DNA from: Theropithecus gelada | Lineage: Eukaryota > Chordata > Mammalia > Primates > Cercopithecidae | Reading direction: 5' to 3' | DNA length: 64,000 nt | Assembly: GCF_003255815.1 (NCBI RefSeq) | Contig: NC_037683.1 | Span: forward strand, 74,686,179-74,750,178 | Shown here: in pieces, positions 1-12,560 of the stretch | Layout of the letters: every line of letters starts with the position of its first letter | Position numbering within the stretch: position 1 is the stretch's first letter | Program-made: the position numbers and the translations under genes | The notes under the pieces: generated by a model | The model's input: the letters and a program-made list of their open reading frames with translations, nothing else | Told to the model about the DNA's origin: nothing | Database searches by the model: none

Positions 1-797
1 TAGAACTGCTATAATTTCTTCCTTTAACATTTTACATCATAATACTGAAATTTACAATACACCAATGACAGCATCTGGGCCTAGAGTTTTATACTGGAAA
101 GACTTTTGTTTACAAATTCAACTCCATTAATAAATAAAACACTATTTCTTATTTGTCTATTTCTTGTTGGGTGAGTTTTGATGTTTTGTTTCTTACAAGA
201 AATTTGTCCATGTCACCTAAGTTCCCAAACTATAACAACTACTTAATGGTTTGATTTTGTCAGTCTGTTTGTTGTTCTCTTTTCCCCTTGTTCTGCCTGC
301 TTTTGATTTATCTAAATTTATTTTTATTTCATTTGATCTCCACTAATGACTTAAATTTGTACCTCTCTTTTAAAAATATTCTTAGTCACACTAGAGTCTA
401 TAATACCCAATTATAATCTATCTTCAAATAATATTGTATCACTTCAAATCTGGTGTGAGAACCTTAATATATTCTCAATTAGTCCACCTCATGTCTCACA
501 TTGTAATTGTCATACATTTTATTTTCACATGTGCTATAAACCACAATACATTGCTACTATTTTGACTTTACCTTCTCTTTACCCATTTAGGGAGTCACAT
601 TTCCTTGTGAAAAAAAAATGACAGCCACATTTCCATGTGATAAAATTACATAAAACTATATACACCTATTGTATCAATGTTAATTTCCTGGTTTTAATAT
701 TATACTATAATTATATAAGAAGTAACCAATAAAGGAAATTGACACAACTTTACAACCATCACAATTTCCTGTGAAACCTGTAATTATTTTAAAATTT

Positions 798-937
798 AAA
801 GTTTTTTGTTTTGTTTTGTTTTGCTTTTAGACACAGGGTCTTGCTCTGTAGCCTAAGGTGGAGTGCAGTGGTGCAATCATGGCTCACTGTAACCTAGAGC
901 TCCTAGGCTCAAGCAATCCTCCCATATACCTGGCCTA
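798..937 (-). repeat. Alu left-monomer-like fragment (FLAM/AluJ type), antisense
   Basis: A T-rich head (TTTTGTTTTGTTTTG) is followed by AGACACAGGGTCTTGCTC, GGAGTGCAGTGGTGCAATC and CTCAAGCAATCCTCC. It ends without a right arm. Length and divergence fit an old monomeric or truncated Alu. Confidence 0.8.
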
Positions 938-1149
938 AAATTTAAAGTTTGTTTAAAAAGTTACATAAACATGTATAAACTTTCCTGGCAATTAAGTATT
1001 TGTAATATTCTATGTATGAAAAAATGTGTTGCATGTGACAAAAGCTAACTTTAAAACAACCTTAATATCATTTATTTATAAAATGTAGATTATATATTCA
1101 TCATTATGTTATTTTAACATCATTTCACTGTTGTAATGGTATTAGTAAT

Positions 1150-1342
1150 GTAATATATCATAATAACAATAAGAAGGAACATTTATTGAGCACTTATATG
1201 GCCAGGCACTGGTGGAGTACTCTGTGCTGAATCTTATTTGACACTCAGAACAATGTTAAAAGCTACTATGATGGTGATTCTGATTCTACAAATGCTTCCC
1301 TAAGGATGTAAAGAGTGAGAAGAAATGTTCAGATAGAAAGCA
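1150..1342 (-). repeat. MIR element, antisense, first part (split by an Alu)
   Basis: Matches the reverse of MIR: AACATTTATTGAGCACTTATATG, GCCAGGCACT and a TCTTATTTGACACTC block. The element resumes at 1763-1850 (GTGGCAGAGTTCAGATGTG, then AACCCAGG), after the Alu inserted at 1353-1652. Confidence 0.8.
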
Positions 1343-1352
1343 GGGCATCATA

Positions 1353-1652
1353 GGCTGGGTGCAGTGACTCACGCCTGTAATCCTAGCACTTTTGGGAGGC
1401 TGAGACGATCATCTGAGGTCAGGAGTTCAAGACCAGCCTGGCCAACATGGTGAAACCCCGTCTCTACTAAAAACACAAAAATTAGCTGGGTGTGGTGGCA
1501 TACGCCTGTAATCCCAGCTACTCAGAAGGCTGAGGCAGGAACAATTGCTTGAACCTGGGAGAAGGAGGTTGCGGTGAGCCGAGACTGCACCATCGCACTC
1601 CAGTCTGGGCGACAAGAGCAAAACTCCATCTCAAAAGAAAAAAAAACAGAAA
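1353..1652 (+). repeat. Alu (AluS-type) inserted into a MIR
   Basis: Full-length dimer from GGCTGGGTGCAGTGACTC to an A-rich tail. It is flanked by a direct repeat GGGCATCATA at 1343-1352 and 1653-1662, the expected target-site duplication. Confidence 0.95.
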
Positions 1653-1762
1653 GGGCATCATAAACATGTATGAAATAGAGGAAAAGGAGCCAGCAAAGCC
1701 AAAGAACACAACGAGGAGCTGTCAGGAAAATCAGGGACAAAGTTTCAAGGCAGCCAGCGCGT

Positions 1763-1850
1763 TCTGAAATAATTAGCATGTGGCAGAGTTCAGATGTGAA
1801 CCCAGGTTGTCTGACTCCAAGGCTTATAACCGTTATTATTACATTCAAAT
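1763..1850 (-). repeat. MIR element, antisense, second part
   Basis: Continuation of the MIR begun at 1150: the segment GTGGCAGAGTTCAGATGTG followed by AACCCAGGTTGTCTGACTCC is the MIR core region in reverse. Confidence 0.75.
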
Positions 1851-2214
1851 GCTTTCATACTTTGCAGCAAATCGTACACCTGAAGATCCGTTGTCACCAC
1901 CTTTAGTAAAATTCGGGTGATTAAATTGTATACATACAAGCTTTGAAATGCAGCCTGGAAAACTTCTAAGTGAGGGAAATAAGCAAATGTATGTCAAATG
2001 TCATGAGGCTAATGGGTTTACAGTGAGACCAAAGAAGGAAAAATACAACTATCCTTAAGAAAAAGTTGATTATTTTTATAAAACAGATTCACATATATGT
2101 GTCAGAGTATCAGACCAATATAGTATGCTATTTAAACACTAGTAAATGTAACACAGCATGGTAAAATGCTGCATCCTTCCAAGTTATTTTCTCCACAGAA
2201 AAAAGTCAAAACTC

Positions 2215-2500
2215 GGCTGGGCACGGTGGCTCATGCCTGTAATCCCAGCACTTTGGAAGGCTGAGGCGGGTGGTCAGGAGATCGAGACCATCTGGCTAAC
2301 ATGGAGAAACCCCATCTCTGGTAAAAATACAAAAAAATTAGCCAGGTGTGGTGGTGGGTGCCTGTAGTCCCAGCTACTCCAGAGGCTGAGGTGGAGAATG
2401 GCATGAACCGAAGAGGCAGAGCTTGCAGTGAGCTGAGATCGCGCCACTGCACTCCAGCCTGGGCAACAGAGTGAGATTCTGTCTCAAAAAAAAAAAAAAA
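2215..2500 (+). repeat. Alu (AluY/S-type)
   Basis: Starts GGCTGGGCACGGTGGCTC, contains GGTCAGGAGATCGAGACC and ends in 16 A. Flanked by near-identical AAAAGTCAAAACTC and AAAAGTCAAAAATC. Confidence 0.95.
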
Positions 2501-4942
2501 GTCAAAAATCATTACTCCAATACGTTAACGGCAATCACTTCTTCTGTGGAGTGGCATGAAGCTAAAGACAACTTTCATTTTGGATTTTATACACTTTGGT
2601 TTTTAAAAATATTTTGAAGATAAACACGTTACTTTTGTAACTAAAACAATAGGCCTTTGAAAATAAAATATAAAACTAAAGACCAAGAGTCTTATACGAT
2701 CTATATATTTGAATTCTAACCTCAAATAAGCAAGTCACAGTTAACAGTGCAACTGAGCCTTATCTCCTTTGCAGATGTCCTGCATCTTGTATGTCTCAGG
2801 CTGATAACCTAAACTCTGAGCTTGGTCTGTCATTTAAGTGGAACGTCTCTCAGAGAAATAGAATGTGATTCAGGACAAACACATCTTGCTTGCTTGTTTG
2901 CTTTCCCCAATGCAGGTGGGCTGTCACTTGCCACATGTACAGCAAGCTGAAGTTAAAAAAAACTGTTGTGCTTTATCTGTGCAGAATGTACGTTGTGGTT
3001 ATGTTATGCACCACAGCTATGGGAAGTCGGGGTCCCCCATATCAGCCTGAGGCAAGAAGCACAAAAATGATACTACTGTCATACACAGGAAAAAGAGAGT
3101 CAATAGTTCATAGGCTATCACTAAGATAAATGGAGTTTTGAAATTAAATGGTGATTGCCCTGCTAACTTGAGAAGCCTGAAAATGCACATATAGTAAGTG
3201 CTAGAACTGCCAGGAAAAGGAGTGATTTTGTGTTGCCGGTTCCTTCATTTTCTAATTATGAAAAATAGGATTCTTAGAGAAATATATAAATTTCCTTGTT
3301 GTTTCCAAAAATACTTGGGTCACTGATTCCCTCTTGTTTGTAAGGTGACCTGCCAAATAAAGAGTTCTGTAATGTTCACATTATTATACAAAAACTATTT
3401 ATGAATTGCTTTGAGAAACATAAGAAGAGGATAATATCAAAAGATAATTATCTCTGGATGCCTTCTTCCTAGAGAAATTTTAAAGCAAATATCTGCAGCA
3501 GTACTCAGTTTATGCCTTTTACTGTGTATAATAAAACAAGTAACAACAACAATATAATCTCTGAATTCTTTACAAAAAACAACTCAAGACATTATAGTAT
3601 TTGAAGCAGTACTACAATGAAAAGTGCTTCACGACTCACAGATACTTCATTTTCCTCTGAGCTCTGAATAATTTAAAATTTTATGTTAATAAATACCACT
3701 ATAAAAATTAAAATTTTGATTTTTTAACAGATGTTTATTGTCATTTCTAAAATGATCTTAAAATAATTCCATCGTAGCTGAAAAATATACACTATTGCTA
3801 TGTGGAAGAGTATATTTACTTAAATGACCTATGCTACATAAATATCCTGACATTAGGAAACAGAAATGCTTATTATATCTCTGTAAAGAAATACCCGAGA
3901 AAAAGGGCTTTATTCTAGCCCTTCTCTTGTGCCTTCCAAAACTACCAAAAGAACAAATGACATCCTTGAAAGTTCTGTAAAATCTTTATCTAAATCCTTT
4001 GCGGGGTGGAGAGGGGGATACCATACATCCTTCCGGAATGTAAATCCCATGAGAGGGATGACCTGTCCATCTTATGCCCCCGTCATCGAATGCAAGCCAC
4101 TATGATCATCTCTGTATGTATTTATTAAATAAAAAACTGATAAATGAATGAAAGAAAAAAGTGCTCTTTATTCTATAATTTTTCTCAAAACCATTGAAAT
4201 GATGACAAGCTGGAATCCCCAACTGATGTAATGAAGATGATTTTATTATATTTCAAATATATGCTTTGTGACAGAAATCTTTTTATGTGGATCTCAATTA
4301 CAGTTTGTTTTTTTTTAAAGCTGTTACCCCTCCATTGTCCCCAAAGCAACAGGTGTCAAATATAGAACTGTGACATCATGAAAGCTAGGAAAAGACCTGT
4401 GGATCACAATTTTTTGTCTTTTGCTTTTTCAAACTACAGTCACTGACTTATTACATTTCACACTACTTAGAGTTTTTAGAATTAAATATGGGTCAACAAT
4501 CACTAAACGCATCAACCAGTGACACTTATTAAAATAAATCATACCAAATGGCCAGCATATTATAAGCTACTGTGACACTACCATTGCTTTCATAAATAAA
4601 AAATGAGAATTAAACTTTCACAGTAAAATATTTCACTAGACTACATTGCAAATTTTGACACAGTCGATTCATCATTGTAAAAATCAGATGAGGCTCAGTC
4701 AGCTCTGGTCAGAAAGCTCATTAGTCTATTAAAATTATACCTTTGCCAGAACGTCATGATTCTTTTTGCTGAAATATGTCTGCTATTAAGTAAAAATATT
4801 TCATGACCATACTTTTTTGCTTTGTCCAAAGCAAATAAATGTTTAAAACTGATGACTTTCTAAATTCAATTATGAGCAACAGATGGCTCTAGGAAAAAAA
4901 ATTTGAAAGTTTTAATTAACCTTAAACACTATTCCTGTAATG

Positions 4943-4971
4943 AAAAGTAGTCAATTTATTTGACTACTTTT
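4943..4971. other. Perfect 12-bp hairpin, 5-nt loop
   Basis: AAAAGTAGTCAA, loop TTTAT, TTGACTACTTTT, followed by more T. It looks like a rho-independent terminator but is in a primate intron, so that meaning does not apply. No known role. Confidence 0.7.
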
Positions 4972-5341
4972 TCCATTTATTTAAGTAAAACATTTTATTA
5001 CTAAAGAAAGATGGAATATATTTTATACTCCCAACAGAAAAAAAAGTCCACAGTTTAAAATTTTGTTCTAAAGGAAGTTTCATTTCAGAACATTATTAGT
5101 AAAAAGAAGACTTCAAATTAAAACTAAAAGGGATTCCGAAATAAATTCATTTTCATGGGTTTGAGAAAAAATCTGTGTAGTTCTTAATGCAAATTCCCTT
5201 TCATAGGTGGCCACACATCTTGGCAACAATATACCAGTGTTAGATTATGTTTTCATTGACTGTAGGACACATTTATCTTTCACTAGAACGCTGGACTTCC
5301 TTCTGGTCTTGTGTTTGTTTTCAATTTATTTAAGTCCCTTT

Positions 5342-5451
5342 ATTCTAAGAGAGAATATACATGAGACTTCCAGAACTCTCATTGTCTCACTTGATTATTC
5401 TAAGAGAGAATATACATGAGAATTCCAGAACTTGCATTGTCTCACTTGATT
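5342..5451. repeat. 55-bp tandem duplication, two copies
   Basis: Two head-to-tail copies (5342-5396 and 5397-5451) beginning ATTCTAAGAGAGAATATAC and containing CATTGTCTCACTTGATT. They differ at about three positions. Confidence 0.9.
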
Positions 5452-6339
5452 ATTATACTTCAAAAGGAGAATGGGTTGATAGATATATTATCATCACTGG
5501 CCAAATGGACACCTAGAAGAAGACAGTTGTTCACTGTGCCCTGATAATAATAACTGAACATCACATACCTTCAGTTCCTATTAACCTAAGAGCACTCTGT
5601 TAAATAACTACATACCTAGGAGCAGTAAGATTCTAACCCCCTAGCATACCACTCTTCTGAGCCACACCCAGATGGTCTACAAGGACCCCAAATTAAGAAA
5701 GTCCAATATGTACTTCCTCCCACTAAACCCTATGCCTCTCCCAGTAATGAGGAGCCTTGCACATGGCAGGACCAATCACCCAGCTGTTTATGCCAGGACC
5801 TTGGCTTTATTCTGTCATGCTCCTTAACGAGTCTGAGTATTCACCAAGCCTGACCACTTCTCTCCAACCTAGGTTCATGCTAAAATCACCTTTCACCTGA
5901 TTATTGAAACTGACCTTGCTGCCACCATGGTGAGCCACCATATCCCACATATGCATCTTTTAAAATTTTTCTAGGAGCCCCATTTTAAAACTTTAAAGAA
6001 AAGGGCGAAATTGATTTTAGTAATATATTTTACTTTAATCTTATAAATCTAAAATATGTTGACAATACAAAAATAATCAGTGAGATATTTTACATCTTTT
6101 TTCATACTAAGTCTTTGAAATCTGCTGTGTATTTACACTTACAACGTATCTCAATTTGGATGCTAAATGTTTAAGGGTGGTTACATGTGAAAGGTAGGCT
6201 ACCAAAACTATAGTTGTATTTAAAGTGCTTCAGTTTTTAAAAGTAGCTGCATCAGATTTTACACAAAGCAAATTTAAAGTTAAATACAATTTGAAATTCA
6301 GTTCTTCAGTAACACTGCCACATTCCAAGTGCAGGGTAG

Positions 6340-6830
6340 CTGTAAGCAGCCAGCGGTCACCACACAGACAGCACAGCTCCAAAAGACCGGAGGCTTCCTA
6401 GAACTTCTCAAGACTCAGAGCTCCCTCTTCATGCTTCATGCTCCAGCTCTACTGAAATTTCAGTTCCTAGACCTTACAGTTCTCTCCACTGCCAGGCCAC
6501 AGAGCATGCTGTTCATTCTTCTGAACCCTCCCTCCCAGCTAGCTCTCCAGGGCTCAGAGTAGGCATTATTAGGCACTGTTTCTTCCAGAAAGTTTTTCTA
6601 CAGTCTTACACTGCCAACTCTCATGCCCAAATCTAGTAAGGTCCTTCACTACATTCTGCATTTTTACAATAATAAAAGCTTCCACACTGCTGTACAACTG
6701 TCTGTCTAACTTTCAATAGCTTCCATTACTCGGTCATATTGTTAACACCAGAAAGCAAGTAACTCTATCACCTAACTACATAGTAAGTCCTCAATAAATA
6801 GTTATTGAATAAATGAATAAACAAATGAGA
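6340..6830 (+). repeat. L2 LINE 3' end
   Basis: Pyrimidine-rich, diverged text ending AGTAAGTCCTCAATAAATAG then TTATTGAATAAATGAATAAA, the usual L2 3' terminus. No intact frame. Confidence 0.65.
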
Positions 6831-7639
6831 AACCACCAGGAATTCTGCTCCCTCCTTAAAAACATTCATCTGTTCTGATCCTGACAGACCAAACAAGAAC
6901 TGACAGGAATTTATGCTGCAAGGAGCTGTTGGTCATTAGCCATCGGCAATGAATTCACCGCTTTGTTCTTATAGGGAAGTGATGGTCACAGTCAAGCTAG
7001 TATCTTCCATAAATTGTTAGACATCAAAACGTTGAGACAGCAAAAATGTTCAGTTGCAAGCATTATTTCCAGTTAATTTAATTTGCTAAATCCACAACCG
7101 AAAGCAATTCAAATTTTTTTTGTCTACTTTGGTCCCCAAAACTAGCCCTTACACTGCCAAAAATCTCATGTTTATGATATATTATTTTACTAAAGATATA
7201 TGGTGAATTCCATTTTTTGCTAAGGTTATTTCATTTCCATAATTATTTATATCCATAAACATAAACAGAAACATTATCTCTAGTTTTAAGAAATTAAAGT
7301 GTATTTATACAAAAATTTAATTAAGAGTTTCACAAAGTTTGTGCCTCTTAGGTCTAGTTTTTCATACTTTTTATATATTCTGTTATTACTCCTAAAAAAA
7401 GGGAAAAATTAGTTTATATTTCTAAATAGTTTCAGAAGTCAATTCCTTCTCAAAGTGGAAAAAAAGAAGTCAATAGCATTGTTTCCCCATATCAAAAACA
7501 TCAATGGTCACTTCATGGAATTTCTGGGTTAAAAGGCAAAACTAAACACACAGATCTAATTTCACCCCTTCCACAAACTCCCTAAAAACAGTAAAGAGAG
7601 TAATTATGTAAGTGTAAGTTCAAATGACGAAAAAAAAAG

Positions 7640-7950
7640 GGCTGGGCACGGTAGAACATGCCTATAATCCCAGCACTTTGGGAGGCCAAGGCAGGAGGAT
7701 CACTTCAGCCCAGGAGTTTGAGAGCAGCCTAGACAACAAGGCAAGACCCTATCTCGACAAAAAATAAAAAATTAGCTGGAAATGGTGGTGCAAACCTGTA
7801 CTTCCAGCTACTCATAAGGCTGAAGTGGGAGGATCACCTGAGCCCAGGAGGTAAAGGCTGCAGTGAGCCATGACTGCACCACTGCACTCCAGCCTGGGCT
7901 ACAGGGCAAGGCCTTGTCTCACAAACAAACAAAAAGAAAGGAAAGAAAAA
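7640..7950 (+). repeat. Old Alu (AluJ-type)
   Basis: GGCTGGGCACGGTAGAACATG through GCCTGGGCTACAGGGCAAGG, with a mixed tail of CAAA repeats. The high number of changes fits AluJ. Confidence 0.9.
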
Positions 7951-8215
7951 TTTGGAAGCTAGAAAGTAAAACAAGTGACAACTTCAGCAAAACTGGGAAA
8001 GCTGCATACTAAGAAGGCAAAATAAAAAAGCCAAAACCAGACCATTCATACTCCAGGACCTCCCAAAGATATTGGTGATACCAGGTGCGTCTGGAGGTGT
8101 TAAAATTAGGGTGGGGGTAAAGTACAGAGAACTGGCTGAAACCTGCTGAACAAGAGGTTAGGTTCCCAGATTCCTTCTTCAGTCTCTGAAACTAAGCAAC
8201 TCCACTGCCACAAAA

Positions 8216-8233
8216 TGGGGGGGCCGGGGGGGG
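8216..8233 (+). repeat. G-rich run
   Basis: Seven G, CC, then eight G within the putative old L1 segment; a possible G-quadruplex or a homopolymer sequencing risk. Confidence 0.7.
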
Positions 8234-9244
8234 AACAACTGAAGGTTTATTCTCAGAGCCAGTAAAAGAGAGGGTCTCCGGAACACGAGGTATTGCTGAG
8301 GGTAGAGTCGATATAGGAAAAAAGGCAGACTTAGTGAACTTCTCCCTAAGGAGCACTGAGACCACCTGCTCTCCTGCCTCACTGGGCTCTAAGGTGTCCA
8401 CAGCCAGGCTTTTACCCTCAATCTGGAGACTGGAAGTCTTCTCTAGAGATACCTGACCAGTATCTCCCCAATGTAACGCCCAGCCAGATCACAATCCTTC
8501 AGGTTAACTATCTGACTCAACCTAGAAGCACTTCTACTCAATTCCATTATTAAAAATGGGCAAGCAACCAGGGATTATCAGACATCCAAGCACAGCCTCA
8601 TGGAAGATAAACACCAAATCAGGTAGACAACAGGCAGTCAAAGACTGTAACAGGATAGAAGATTCTGGGACAGGTTTCTCAAAAGACATGAAATTGATAT
8701 GCATCCTGGTGTACCTGAATACCTTGGGAGAAGATGGTATTCTATTCAGATAGCATGGCTCAACTGTGAACAAACTGTGTTTACAAAGCAATAATAACAT
8801 AAATCCTCAACTACCTATCCAACCACTGTATGTAAAATGCACAGAACACCACCGGAGAGAGGAGAAGGGCACATCTCTGTAGTGCAACTGACCGAAGCAA
8901 ACTGAGCTAAACCTTCCCCTCTCCAAAATGAGGGGTCATAGGTCATGCTTGAGACTAAAAAACAAAGTAAATATAGGCTTATTATTTAGCTCTTTAGAGG
9001 CAAATGACAATAAAGAGATGGATGGGAGGATGGATTGAGAGATACAGACAGACAAAGACAGTTGAATGTGGTTTCCTTTGAGGAAAGGGAAGTAAGGAGA
9101 GTAGGAGAAGAGGAACAGCTGTCTTTCACATTATAAGTTGTAGAAGGACTTGACAACTTAAACTATCTCTCAACAACCTAAAACAAATATGCATGCCCAC
9201 ACAACTGCTATATCAAAAGTCTATTCCTTTAAGAAATAAAATCC

Positions 9245-9532
9245 TGGCCAGGTGCAGTGACTCACACCCGTAAACCCATCACTTTGGGAAGCCGAAGCGG
9301 GCAGATCACGAGGTCAGGAGACTATCCTGGCCAACATGGTGAAACCCTGTCTCTACTAAAAACACAAAAATTAGTCGGGTGTGGTGGTATGCACCTGTAG
9401 TCCCAGCTACTCAGGAGGCTGAGGCAGGAGAATCGCTTGAACCTGGGAGGTGGAGGTTGCAGTGAGCCGAGATCACGCCACTGCACTCCAGTCTGGCAAC
9501 AAAGCAAGACTATGCCTCAAAAAAAAAAAAAT
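9245..9532 (+). repeat. Alu (AluS-type)
   Basis: GGCCAGGTGCAGTGACTC to an A13 tail, both arms present. Confidence 0.95.
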
Positions 9533-9964
9533 CCTTCTAAAATGTGATCCCTGATTTAGAATTAGTATTTACTCACCAGCTACTATCCTAGGAGCTACTG
9601 GGTCAAGAGAGAGGGAGAAGGACAGTTAACAGTTTCAAATTAAATTCATAGGAAGCAGTTAGAAATCAGTAAACCCAAATATGTAACAAGGTATACAGAC
9701 AGTATGCAATAGCTGTCCCTCTCCTCTGTTCTCCACGTTCTTCCCAGTAAGAAGGAAAAAATCCATGACAACGACGTTAAAATAAGGAACAAGAGAAAGC
9801 AAAGGCCATGTGCCTAAAATGGTGGAAGACACAACGATTCCCTTCCACCTGAAAAGTTGCAAGATATCATAAATAATAAATAAACAAAATCATTGCAAGG
9901 AATGTGAGAACACTGGAGTGAAGAAGAAAGAATACTATATTATGAGGAGATTCCCTCTCTATTC

Positions 9965-11742
9965 CAGTGGTTTTCAAACTTGTTGGTATCAGGACTCCTT
10001 TATATTCGTAGATGTTATTAAGGATCACAAATAACTTCGATTTATGTGGGCTTTATCTAACAATACTTTTCACATTAGAAATTAAAACTGAAAATTTTTA
10101 AAAATATTTATGAGTTCATTTAAAAATAACAAACCCATTACGTAATAAAGTATTTTTATGAAAATAACTGTATTTTCTAAAACAAAGAAAAACAGCTTGA
10201 AGAGTGGTACTGTTTTAAATTTTTGCCAATCTCTGCCTGGTTTAATAGAAAAGAGTTTGATTCTCATATCTGGTTCAGCATTTGATCTGTTGTAATATGT
10301 TATTTGGTTTAAGTACATGAAGACTATGTGGTTTCACACACATAAATACTTGGAAAAGGAGATGTATTTTAATAACCTTTCCAGATAATCACGGACATTC
10401 TTCATGATACTTCAACAAAACTTAAATGGTAGTTCCTAAAGGTAATTAACTTTTCATACTACGTACTATGGTAGCTTAAAATCCACTAGTCTATCAGGCA
10501 TTTGGAACAGACAGTTTACCCAGGCATAATTTGGTAACATCATGCATTGGTCATTTAGAAAAGACTCTCAAGGGCTGGGCACGGTGGCTTAGTCCTGTAA
10601 TCCCAGCTACTCAGGAGGTCAAGGCGGGAAGACTGCTTGAGCCCAGAAGAGCTCGAGACCAGCCTGGGCAACACAGTGAGACCTCATCTCTACCAAAAAA
10701 AAGTTTTAAATGAGGTGGGAGGATCGCTTAATCCCAGGGGCTAGAGGCTGCAATGAGCCATGATGGCACCACTGCACTCCCACCTGAGTAACAGAGCAAG
10801 ACCCTGCTCCAAACACAAACAAAAAATAGAAAATACTCTCACTGAGTTACACCAATCTTCCAAACGTTGGCATATTTCATGACAAAATATCAAAGTCTAT
10901 ATTAATTAATATCACCACTGATCTCATTTAAAAGGCCGGTAAGTACTGGGAAATTATCACACTGATGGATACAAGTTTTCTAAAATTCCAATTTTCACAT
11001 AGAAAGCTCAAATTCTATCACAGGCAACAAATCCTGTCATTCACTTTTTAGAAAATGTCTGCCAAATACACAAATCAAAGTAATTATTGTTTGGCATTCA
11101 TTATAGCAAAAAAAAAAAAAAAAGTTGCATGAAAAACAACTCAAACTATCACTAAAATGTTTTGCCTCAAGGCCATGATGTATTACAGCAGGTAGTGGAA
11201 GTGCTTTCAAAGTGTATTTCCTATCGTATCACACAGAATGTAAACAAGGCACATGTTCAAGAATCAAGACTTTATATAATTAACCATTTTAAATTTCAAG
11301 GACCTTCTTAAGTGAAACTGGCCTTTTTTTTTTTTCTTCAATGCCAGGTGCATGGCATTAGAGAATACAATGGTTACTACTGCAATTTGATGCCGTGGTT
11401 TGATGTATGGTAAGTGCCAGCCATTTTCAACAGTGAGCTGCGGCAAGCTTGTACAAGCTCCTGAGAGTGACTGCTAGATCTTCCAGAATTTTGAGAGCTG
11501 GCTCACATCATATTGGTAGTTTGAAACTGGACACAGCGAGAGTATTTCAACCAATGAAATCTGCAAACACTACAAATGAGAGGCTTTCTTCTCCTTTTCT
11601 AGGAGAGCTGTTTCTTATTTACTGCCACATCAGTAGCTTCACCAGCCGTTGCACTTGCATCATTAGTCTAAAATTAAACGCCTTAGGATGTCTGAAAAGG
11701 GCTTGGAAACAGAGTCTGCTGATCACACTTTGAGAACCACAG
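9965..11742. mobile_element. Long hAT-type DNA transposon remnant, with Alu insertion
   Basis: The left end CAGTGGTTTTCAAACTTG and the right end CACTTTGAGAACCACAG are inverted versions of each other, typical of hAT/Charlie termini. The adjacent 8-mers CTCTATTC and TTCTGTTC match at 6 of 8 positions, as expected for an aged 8-bp target duplication. Interior text (GGACTCCTTTATATTCG, TTTATGTGGGCTTTATCTA, TAGAAATTAAAACTGAAAA) matches an element I have seen as a mammalian hAT repeat but cannot name. No transposase frame remains. An Alu sits inside at 10573-10826. Confidence 0.65.
10573..10826 (+). repeat. Alu (AluJ-type) with internal deletion
   Basis: GGGCTGGGCACGGTGGCTTAG goes straight to CCCAGCTACTCAGG, skipping the usual AGCACTTTGGGAGG text. 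It ends GAGCAAGACCCTGCTCC and an A/C-rich tail, inside the hAT element. Confidence 0.9.
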
Positions 11743-12361
11743 TTCTGTTCCAAACAGTGATTTGTCCCCCAAAGGCAAAATGGCTCAGCCAAGATACCAT
11801 AGCAGAGACTGAACTCTTCTGACTGCTGGCCCCTGTGCTTTCAAAGAATCCCAATTCCTTCTGAGAGGCTGTCCAATTCATTTCCTCTACAAGAAGGGAG
11901 AAAAAGCCAGAAATGGATGAGAGGTTATCCTGGTAAATAGCAGTACTCATGGGTCACAGTCATTCCCTAGGCCCCAAACTGCTTAAGACTCCCAGCTGCA
12001 CCATGCGAGGAAATGGCATTTTTAGCAAAACTGTCCTGAACAAGATTGCTTTTCAACGTGCAATCTCCGTGCTCAACATGAAGCAAGAGCTGTATTTCTG
12101 AACTTCTGTTTTAGAGAATATCAACCTATTCATCGTATGGTTTTCAGCAATAACTGCAGGGGAAGTTGGTGAAATCTCAGATTTTTGCACAAGAGCCCTT
12201 CTATGCCCTGCTCCCTTGGAGATGACAGAACACTCCAGTTTAATGGGACTCCATTCAAAGAAAATTCCTGTAGTTTACAAACTGCCCAGAGGCTGTTTAA
12301 AATACAGTTATGTTCGTAACAGTGTTAGAAAAATAAAGGGGAAAAAAATCACTTAAGAGAA

Positions 12362-12560
12362 TAATAGCTAATACTGCTAACGTTCTTTGAGTGCAAACTA
12401 TATGTCAGACTGTTAACGTTTTCATTTCATCCTCACAACCACCATAGTTTACAGATGAGCTTCAGACGGTTAATCTGCATAGCCAAGGTTGCCCAAGTGG
12501 AGGATACAGGGCTCAGGCAGTCTTAACCCAGAGCCTGCACTCTCCATCTCAACCGAAGGG
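12362..12560 (-). repeat. MIR element, antisense
   Basis: AATAGCTAATACTGCTAACG, CTATATGTCAGACTG, CATCCTCACAACCACCA, TTACAGATGAG and GCTCAGGCAGTCTTAACCC follow the MIR consensus in reverse order. Confidence 0.7.

Larger units (their letters stand above)
7560..8760 (+). repeat. Old L1 (L1M-type) 5' region, interrupted by an Alu
   Basis: The text after the Alu (AAGCTGCATACTAAGAAGG, GAGAACTGGCTGAAACC, GGTTAGGTTCCCAGATTCC) resembles the 5' region of old L1M families as I recall them. No coding remnant is clear. Boundaries are approximate and the family is uncertain. Confidence 0.4.
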
